From the NCBI GenBank assembly GCA_002341805.1, contig DDOS01000010.1, forward strand, positions 2,862 to 11,172: a stretch of DNA of 8,311 nt, written 5' to 3'. The position numbers and the translations under genes are program-made. Source of the DNA: Aquificaceae bacterium UBA2488 (GTDB lineage Bacteria > Aquificota > Aquificia > Aquificales > Aquificaceae). Below are positions 7,557-8,311 of this stretch, piece by piece. Under the pieces are notes generated by a model. It was not told where the DNA came from and did not search any database. It saw only the letters and a program-made list of their open reading frames with translations. How positions within the stretch are numbered: the first letter of the stretch is position 1; each line of letters opens with the position of its first letter.

Positions 7557-7579
7557 AAAATATATTTTATCAAAAACCT
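7557..7579 (-). promoter_or_regulatory. Putative promoter of the helicase/methyltransferase operon
   Basis: The - strand reads AGGTTTTTGATAAAAT and then ATATTTT directly before the ATG at 7556. The -10-like core (GATAAA or TAAAAT, or the upstream TTTGAT) is identical to that in front of the tRNA. No purine-rich ribosome binding site lies between it and the ATG, so the transcript would have a very short leader or none. I see no good -35 hexamer further upstream (7580-7600 is only A/T-rich), unlike the tRNA copy with its TTGACA. Confidence 0.45.
7558..7579. repeat. 22-bp direct repeat, copy B (helicase side)
   Basis: This is the second exact copy of the 22-bp sequence at 775-796, in the same orientation and ending one base before the helicase start codon. 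With copy A it bounds a segment of about 6.8 kb that holds only the two system genes and the tRNA -35 region. Confidence 0.9.
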
Positions 7580-7584
7580 CAATT
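7576..7584. repeat. 9-bp direct repeat ACCTCAATT, left copy
   Basis: ACCTCAATT here recurs at 8291-8299, so the two copies flank the decayed IS. Its first four bases are also the end of the 22-bp repeat. It could be a target-site duplication made by the IS, but it lies 16 bases outside the best terminal inverted repeat on this side and 10 bases outside on the other. A chance match in AT-rich DNA is also possible. Confidence 0.35.
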
Positions 7585-7600
7585 TACTATTTAAATTTTC

Positions 7601-7619
7601 ACCCTAATTTCCAATTCAA
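7601..7619 (+). repeat. Left terminal inverted repeat of the IS
   Basis: ACCCTAATTTCCAATTCAA pairs imperfectly (14 of 19, with the run AATTTCC exact) with the - strand of 8262-8280. It lies about 90 bases before the transposase start, close to the place expected for the 5' end of such an element. Confidence 0.45.
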
Positions 7620-7658
7620 TATATGCTTAATCTCATGCTATAAACTCTTTACTTAAAA

Positions 7659-7705
7659 GCCTCCTGAAGCAAATATGTTATATGGAAAAACCTTGTTCAG
7701 GAGGC
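7659..7705 (+). promoter_or_regulatory. Hairpin covering the transposase ribosome binding site
   Basis: A perfect 10-bp inverted repeat, GCCTCCTGAA (7659-7668) and TTCAGGAGGC (7696-7705), is separated by a 27-nt loop. The right arm contains AGGAGG (7699-7704), a full Shine-Dalgarno 5 nt before the transposase ATG at 7710. In RNA the stem would hide the ribosome binding site. Fold-back structures that block translation from read-through transcripts are known in IS10, IS50 and IS200. Here the same role is inferred, and it is now without effect because the gene is broken. Confidence 0.7.
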
Positions 7706-7709
7706 AATT

Positions 7710-8257
7710 ATGCAACTAAGAGACTTTATATAGCTTGTTTTTGTTTTGCTGAAGATGTTCTAAATCTTATAAACCGTGTCATACTTGTGGACACAAGCAT
7801 AAGACTAATAAACCTAGGCTCTCCGATGCAGAACTTATAACATTCCTTATATATGCTGTAGTATTTAGACACGGTGATTATAAAGCTACACTAGAAGAAT
7901 TCAAAGAGCATTACGGTTATTTATTCCCTTATCTTCCTAATCTACCAGCAATAGTAAAAAGGGCTAAAAGATGCCGTTATTACTGCTGATAAGGCTTTCA
8001 ATTCTAAAGAACTTGTAGAAGAATTTAAGAATCTTAACATTTCTTTAGAACCCATAAAGAAAGGCAAAACCCATCACAAGCAAAAAGAAAGACAATCTTT
8101 CTTAAAGAAGATAAGGAAGAGAATAGAGACTACTTTTAGTAAGCTCTACTGGATAGGTAGAGAGAACATAAGAGCTGTATCTATTGAAGGATTTTTGGCT
8201 AAAGTAAACTTTTTCGTTCTCGGTTTGGCTGTTAAGATGACATTAGGGGTAAAATAA
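7710..8257 (+). pseudogene. Broken DDE transposase, IS982-like
   Basis: Transposase remains lie in three frames. The first piece starts at ATG 7710 and reads MQLRDFI, a TAG at 7731-7733, then LVFVLLKMF. The second, shifted by +1 from about 7759, reads SYKPCHTCGHKHKTNKPRLSDAEL and continues to HYGYLFPYLPNLPAIVKRAKR at about 7971. The third, in another frame from 7970, reads DAVITADKAFNSKELVEEF and continues to IETTFSKLYW, GFLAKVNFFVLGL and the TAA at 8255-8257. ADKAF and IETTF look like the second (Asp) and third (Glu) catalytic positions of a DDE enzyme. The first Asp is absent, because roughly 100 residues between pieces two and three appear deleted (junction near 7966-7972). The gene therefore has a nonsense codon, a frameshift and an internal deletion, and cannot make transposase. 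Confidence 0.75.
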
Positions 8258-8261
8258 AATT

Positions 8262-8280
8262 TTAAATCGGAAATTGATGT
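8262..8280 (-). repeat. Right terminal inverted repeat of the IS
   Basis: The - strand reads ACATCAATTTCCGATTTAA, an imperfect partner of 7601-7619. It begins 4 bases after the transposase stop, so the 3' non-coding part of the element is very short. Confidence 0.45.
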
Positions 8281-8311
8281 ATAATATTTTACCTCAATTC
8301 CAATTTGGACT
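8281..8311. other. Unassigned AT-rich right edge
   Basis: Thirty-one bases beyond the IS end contain the second ACCTCAATT (8291-8299) and no gene signal that I can see. The window is too short here to tell what follows. Confidence 0.4.

Larger units (their letters stand above)
7601..8280 (+). mobile_element. Decayed insertion sequence, IS982-like, internally deleted
   Basis: The element is about 680 bp against roughly 1 kb for an intact IS982-family element. It contains a broken transposase (7710-8257) and imperfect terminal inverted repeats. The left end is ACCCTAATTTCCAATTCAA (7601-7619). The right end, read on the - strand, is ACATCAATTTCCGATTTAA (8280-8262), and they match at 14 of 19 positions. 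No clear target duplication directly adjoins these ends. The family call rests on the C-terminal transposase segment (ADKAF, IETTFSKL, GFLAKV) and is tentative; another DDE family of the IS4/IS5 type is the alternative. Confidence 0.6.

Noticed and set aside
8280..8285. TATAAT as an outward promoter at the IS right end
   Set aside because: No -35 hexamer stands at a proper distance upstream and nothing downstream is visible to be driven by it.
8281..8311. Start of a CRISPR array (ACCTCAATTCCAATTTGG)
   Set aside because: There is a single unit with no regularly spaced second copy in the window; the similarity to 7576-7616 is limited to short AT-rich words.

Overview
The window is AT-rich (roughly one third G+C by eye, with many ATA, AGA and AAA codons). 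It carries bacterial genes only. The hisA protein, base composition and gene style would suit an AT-rich thermophilic bacterium, for example an Aquificota member such as Hydrogenobaculum. This is an impression from one housekeeping gene and is held with low confidence.

Layout, left to right: (1) the nearly complete 3' part of hisA (histidine biosynthesis) on the + strand, cut by the window edge at its first few codons. (2) A tRNA-Gly(CCC) gene on the - strand, tail to tail with hisA and one base away from its stop codon. (3) A two-gene operon on the - strand that fills most of the window. It reads right to left: a PLD-nuclease/SF2-helicase fusion protein (about 1089 aa), then, with stop and start codons essentially overlapping, a large adenine DNA methyltransferase with a C-terminal target-recognition region (about 1150 aa). 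(4) A decayed, internally deleted insertion sequence (IS982-like DDE transposase remnants) on the + strand, divergent from the operon. It retains a hairpin that covers the transposase ribosome binding site. (5) About 30 bases of unassigned AT-rich sequence at the right edge.

The two large genes look like a compact restriction-modification or anti-phage system. The methyltransferase would supply sequence recognition and self-marking. The helicase would supply ATP-driven translocation, and its N-terminal HKD (phospholipase D-type) domain would cut DNA. In outline this is a Type ISP-like enzyme (nuclease, helicase, methyltransferase, TRD) split into two polypeptides, with a PLD nuclease in place of an Mrr-type one. 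It shares parts with DISARM and with the NgoAVII/CglI group but matches neither in gene content.

The most striking non-coding feature is an exact 22-bp direct repeat at 775-796 and 7558-7579. One copy lies directly in front of the tRNA and the other directly in front of the helicase start codon. Both copies have the same orientation and nearly the same distance to the gene they precede, and together they bracket the whole two-gene system. The repeat contains a -10-like sequence. It may therefore be a duplicated promoter, the footprint of the module's insertion beside the tRNA gene, or both.
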